From CAZSWR01 sp964610885 (GTDB lineage Bacteria; Bacteroidota; Ignavibacteria; Kapaibacteriales; UBA2268): DNA of 64,000 bases. Made by a program: the position numbers and the translations under genes. Below, piece by piece: positions 60,994 to 64,000 of this stretch; within the stretch, counting starts at the first letter, position 1; the number at the start of each line of letters is the position of its first letter. Location of the stretch: positions 1 to 64,000 of the forward strand of contig CAZSWR010000001.1 of assembly GCA_964610885.1 (NCBI GenBank). The letters are read 5' to 3'. The notes beneath the pieces were generated by a model. The model ran no database searches and was not told the DNA's origin. It was given only the letters and a program-made list of their open reading frames with translations.

Positions 60994-61359
60994 TTATTTC
61001 GCGATATGGTAGCCGAAATATGTGCCGGCAAGGCAGGTGGCAATGCTAAGGGCAATGTAGCCCATCGAATCCATTAGATTTCCTGATTTGAGCATATTGA
61101 CGTTTTCGGCAGAAAAGGTGGAGAATGTTGTGAATCCGCCGCAGAAGCCGGTGGCGAGGAAATAGCGCCAGGTGTGGTTTATTGTTTCGCGGTCAAACAA
61201 TGCAATAACAATTCCGATCAGGAACGAACCCAAAAGGTTGACAGCAAGCGTACCGATTGGGAGGACGTATTGCCAACGTTTTTCGATTGCCTCTGCCATC
61301 CAAAATCGGGCAATTGACCCGAAAAAACCACCCAACCCGATTATTGCATATTCCTTCAT
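60994..61359 (-). CDS. crcB: Fluoride ion channel FluC (CrcB)
   Basis: 121 residues, four helices. Signature GGFFGSIARF at the start, GTLAVNLLGSFLIGI, and the fluoride-pore motif GFCGGFTTFSTF. Forms an antiparallel dimer in the inner membrane and exports fluoride. No fluoride riboswitch could be recognised upstream (61360-61460). It is 62 bp before the sdaA start on the same strand, so both may share a transcript. Confidence 0.95.
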   Translation of the reverse strand: MKEYAIIGLGGFFGSIARFWMAEAIEKRWQYVLPIGTLAVNLLGSFLIGIVIALFDRETINHTWRYFLATGFCGGFTTFSTFSAENVNMLKSGNLMDSMGYIALSIATCLAGTYFGYHIAK

Positions 61360-61468
61360 AAAGACAGATTTTCAAATTGTTGATCGAAAATTCAAAAAAC
61401 ACCATTGCAAAAATAATGATTTTCCATTGAATACTTTTGCGGTTTTATTCGCCGGAAGTGGTATTTAC

Positions 61469-61500
61469 AAAAAAAAGAGGCTTCCCCGAAAAGAAGCCTC
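61469..61500 (-). terminator. Rho-independent terminator of the chemoreceptor gene
   Basis: Stem GAGGCTTC/GAAGCCTC with an 8-nt loop; eight T follow on the minus strand. It lies 23 bp after the stop at 61524. Confidence 0.9.
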
Positions 61501-61523
61501 GTATTGATGCTTGTCGCTGCTCT

Positions 61524-64000
61524 TTAGAACTCCTCGAGATCCAGTATTTCGTCAACTGGCTCATTATGCGCCAACAAAGCACGAGAATGGTGCGAGAGGC
61601 TTCTGTGCTTCGTACTAGAGAAATCGTCTAAGTAATCATCTTCGGCAATTACGCCATGCGCCGACTGATTCGAAATCTTGAATCGCAACACCATCGCACG
61701 CAATTCCTCGGCCTGGGTGGAAAGTTCGGACGAAGCCGAAGCGCTTTCCTCGGCGGAGGCTGTATTTGTCTGCGTAACTTTGTCGATTTGGTTCAATCCT
61801 TCGCTGATTTGGGAGATACCTTCGGCCTGTTCGTTCGAAAGTTGCGAGATTTCGCCAACGACGTCTGCCGCCTTCACTGAATTGATACTGATTTCTTCGA
61901 GAGCTTCGGCGGTACGAGTTACCAACGAAGTACCCTTTTCGACGGTTTTAATAGAGTTTTCAATTAGTTCCGATGTTTCCTTCGCGGCCGAAGCGGATCT
62001 GGCAGCCAGGTTCCTGACTTCTTCCGCCACCACTGCAAAACCTTTGCCATGGCGTCCGGCGCGGGCGGCTTCGACTGCAGCGTTCAGAGCGAGCAAATTG
62101 GTTTGGAAAGCAATTTCGTCGATGACTTTAATGATCTTGGAAATATTCTTGCTCGAATCGGAAATCTCGTTCATGGCGTCTGACAGTTCGTGCATTTCTT
62201 TGTTGCCCTTTTCGGCAGCGTCGCGTGCGCCGGTCGTGATGTGGCTGGCCACATTAGCGTTTTCTGCGTTCAGCTTGGTTTGCGAACCGATCTCCATCAT
62301 AGAGCTTGTAATCTCTTCGAGCGATGCAGCCTGTTCGGTGGCCCCTTGCGAAAGCGCGCTACTGGCGTCTGATACCTGCAAAGCGCCGCGATTGACGTCT
62401 TCGACTGTCATAATAACTTGGGACAGAATATGGTTAATCGATTCAAGGGTTTGGTTCAGAGCAGTCTTCAGCTCGAGGCTTTCGCCCTTGTATTCGCCTT
62501 CCATTTTCTTCGTAAGGTCGCCCTCGGCCATAAGTTTCAAGATTTCAATAGTTTCCTTGAATGGCATGAGGTCGAGCGATTGGTTCAATGCGTTTTTGAT
62601 CGTGGCGTGGCCGCCTTTGTATTCGCCAACCATCCTTATGGACAGATTGCCCTCGGCCATTTCCGAAAGCACGCCGACGGCCTCTTCGATTGGTTTCAGC
62701 AAGTCGTCGAGTGTATGATTGATTCCGCGAATAATCTTGCGGAAATCGCCGTTGTGTTTGGTGTCGTCAGCGCGAGCCTCCAAATTGCCTTCCTCGGCGG
62801 CGCGAGCCAGCATGAGCGAATCCTTGACCAAATTGTTGACCGATTCGATGCAAGTGTTCAAATTGCCGATAAGTGCGTTGAAATCGCCACGATAGTGATC
62901 TGTTATCTTCTGTGGTATATCGCCTTTAGCGATTCTGTCGATGTATTGGGCGGCTATGGAGAGCGGTTTGATAACCGAATCCAATGTCTGATTGATTCCA
63001 TGGACGATGTCGCGCCAGCTGCCAGAGAATTGGCTTTCGTCGGCGCGTTTCTCCAAATTGCCGGCTATAGCAGCCTCGGTCAGCGAGTTCACAGCCGAGA
63101 AGATTGAGTTCAGTGTGGTGAGCATATTGTTAATGCTGTTTTTGATCTGAGCATAATCGCCTCTGTAGGTTTGAGTGATTATTTCATACTGTTCGCCACG
63201 GCTCATTTTGTTAAGGAAGTCAATCATAATGTCCATCGGTTCCATCAGGAATTCGAATGTGCCATTCAGTCCGATAATGATTTTCTTGAAATCGCCCTGA
63301 TATTTGTCTGCGTCGGCGCGGTTCCTGAGTTGGCCAGTATCGGCCGAATCCGAAAGCCAGAGCGCATCGGTTACGAGCAAATTAAATGTGTTAATCAATT
63401 GGTTGATGCTTTGTTTGAATTTCTTATAATCGCCCTTGTAGTCGTCGTTGATCGGCTCGGGGATGTCTCCCAAGGAAATTCTTTCCATGCATTCGGTGGC
63501 CACGTTCAAAGGATTAATAATCCCTTCCAAAGCAGCATTGACTTCGGCAAGTATCTCTTTGTACACGCCCTGAACCAGTTCTGGATTAGCTCTGTAGGTG
63601 AGTTGTCCCTCGAGCGAATTGTGCGTGAGCATTCTCGCTTCAGTCGAAAGTACGGTAACTGCATCAATAATGTCGTTAAATGAATTCGTTAGCTTGCCCA
63701 ACTCATCTCTTGATTTCACGTTGAGTTTATTGTCCACGATACCGCCGGCGAGTTGTTCGGCAGCTTTGTCGATAATTTTTAAAGGTTTGAGGATGAGGAA
63801 GTGCATAAGAACTTGAATCACTAATGCAATTAGGATAATACAGATTAATGAACCAATCGAGGTCCAAATAATCGTTTGCCACATCCTTGAGTTGAGGTCC
63901 TTTTTCATGTATGCGAAGTGGGCAGTGAATCCGAGTTTGTTTGTGTTGTTCTTTTCGACGATCCATTCAGCATTTTTGCCGGAAATAATGTTTTCGATAT
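61524..64000 (-). CDS. Methyl-accepting chemotaxis protein with poly-HAMP array (5' end beyond window)
   Basis: At least 825 residues; the frame stays open to base 64000, so the M at 63908 is not the start. The visible N-terminus (WIVEKNNTNKLGFTAHFAY) is the end of an extracytoplasmic sensor domain, probably Cache-like. Then a membrane helix (TSIGSLICIILIALVIQVLMHFL), a HAMP domain and about five further HAMP-like repeats of about 90 residues, recognisable by the alternation of GxLxxRADxxKxxGDFxxII and GDIPxxIxxxYxGDFxxI. The signalling tip is IDEIAFQTNLLALNAAVEAARAGRHGKGFAVVAEEVRNLA. No C-terminal CheR pentapeptide (ends DEILDLEEF). It would modulate a CheA kinase. Confidence 0.92.
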   Translation of the reverse strand, partial: IENIISGKNAEWIVEKNNTNKLGFTAHFAYMKKDLNSRMWQTIIWTSIGSLICIILIALVIQVLMHFLILKPLKIIDKAAEQLAGGIVDNKLNVKSRDELGKLTNSFNDIIDAVTVLSTEARMLTHNSLEGQLTYRANPELVQGVYKEILAEVNAALEGIINPLNVATECMERISLGDIPEPINDDYKGDYKKFKQSINQLINTFNLLVTDALWLSDSADTGQLRNRADADKYQGDFKKIIIGLNGTFEFLMEPMDIMIDFLNKMSRGEQYEIITQTYRGDYAQIKNSINNMLTTLNSIFSAVNSLTEAAIAGNLEKRADESQFSGSWRDIVHGINQTLDSVIKPLSIAAQYIDRIAKGDIPQKITDHYRGDFNALIGNLNTCIESVNNLVKDSLMLARAAEEGNLEARADDTKHNGDFRKIIRGINHTLDDLLKPIEEAVGVLSEMAEGNLSIRMVGEYKGGHATIKNALNQSLDLMPFKETIEILKLMAEGDLTKKMEGEYKGESLELKTALNQTLESINHILSQVIMTVEDVNRGALQVSDASSALSQGATEQAASLEEITSSMMEIGSQTKLNAENANVASHITTGARDAAEKGNKEMHELSDAMNEISDSSKNISKIIKVIDEIAFQTNLLALNAAVEAARAGRHGKGFAVVAEEVRNLAARSASAAKETSELIENSIKTVEKGTSLVTRTAEALEEISINSVKAADVVGEISQLSNEQAEGISQISEGLNQIDKVTQTNTASAEESASASSELSTQAEELRAMVLRFKISNQSAHGVIAEDDYLDDFSSTKHRSLSHHSRALLAHNEPVDEILDLEEF

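Noticed and set aside
61360..61460. Fluoride riboswitch upstream of crcB
   Set aside because: The conserved pseudoknot sequence could not be found.

Overview
The window looks like chromosome of an anaerobic or facultative, diderm bacterium of the FCB group (Bacteroidetes/Chlorobi/Ignavibacteria/Kapabacteria side). Support: two large secreted proteins end in type IX secretion (Por) sorting-like domains; there is a Bacteroidetes-type LptE, a HYC_CC_PP-like metal protein with its TonB receptor, an integrase with a Bacteroidetes-style arm domain, and TTG-N19/20-TAnnTTTG promoters. LpxK and LptE show that it makes lipopolysaccharide. The exact genus cannot be read from the sequence.

Layout. 0-5.3 kb: 5' part of a tyrosine integrase, then hydBAC, an NADH-linked (probably electron-bifurcating) [FeFe]-hydrogenase operon. 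5.7-7.9 kb: two-gene restriction-modification system. 8.1-14.9 kb: TolC, RDD protein, MacA-like adaptor, MacB-like ATPase and two MacB/FtsX permeases, a tripartite efflux operon. 14.9-15.6 kb: repeat-rich spacer. 15.6-22.4 kb: yicC and three secreted proteins on the minus strand. 22.7-24.7 kb: lptE and a membrane glycosyltransferase. 24.9-28.8 kb: metal locus (HYC_CC_PP-like protein, TonB receptor, thioredoxin lipoprotein, HMA protein). 29.1-30.3 kb: a type IX cargo protein. 30.4-33.1 kb: lpxK, a C26 peptidase lipoprotein and folP. 33.3-36.9 kb: a strange polyacidic protein, then rbfA, truB and a fused homocysteine methyltransferase/methylenetetrahydrofolate reductase.

36.9-39.4 kb: a secreted IPTL-CTERM-like protein flanked on both sides by the same intergenic repeats. 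39.45-41.6 kb: a lipoprotein and purD. 41.7-46.3 kb: an AT-rich two-gene island, a methyltransferase-like/SF1-helicase fusion followed 8 bp later by a DUF1848 radical-SAM-like protein; this is the best candidate for an undescribed system. 46.7-48.1 kb: fumC. 48.6-53.4 kb: a HAD-UbiA fusion, DprE1-like oxidase, DprE2-like reductase and queA, which look like a polyprenyl-phospho-arabinose pathway. 53.5-56.9 kb: a glycosyltransferase, tRNA-Lys(UUU) and dxs. 57.0-59.4 kb: NarL-type response regulator and its kinase. 59.7-61.4 kb: sdaA and the fluoride channel gene crcB. 61.5-64.0 kb: a poly-HAMP chemoreceptor cut by the right edge.

Most housekeeping genes sit in short operons with GC-moderate, even codon use. 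The restriction-modification pair and the helicase/DUF1848 pair are visibly more AT-rich and lie between unrelated core genes, so they look acquired. The long gene-free stretches (14.9-15.6, 36.9-37.6, 38.6-39.4, 48.1-48.6 and 59.4-59.7 kb) are built from several families of palindromic repeats.
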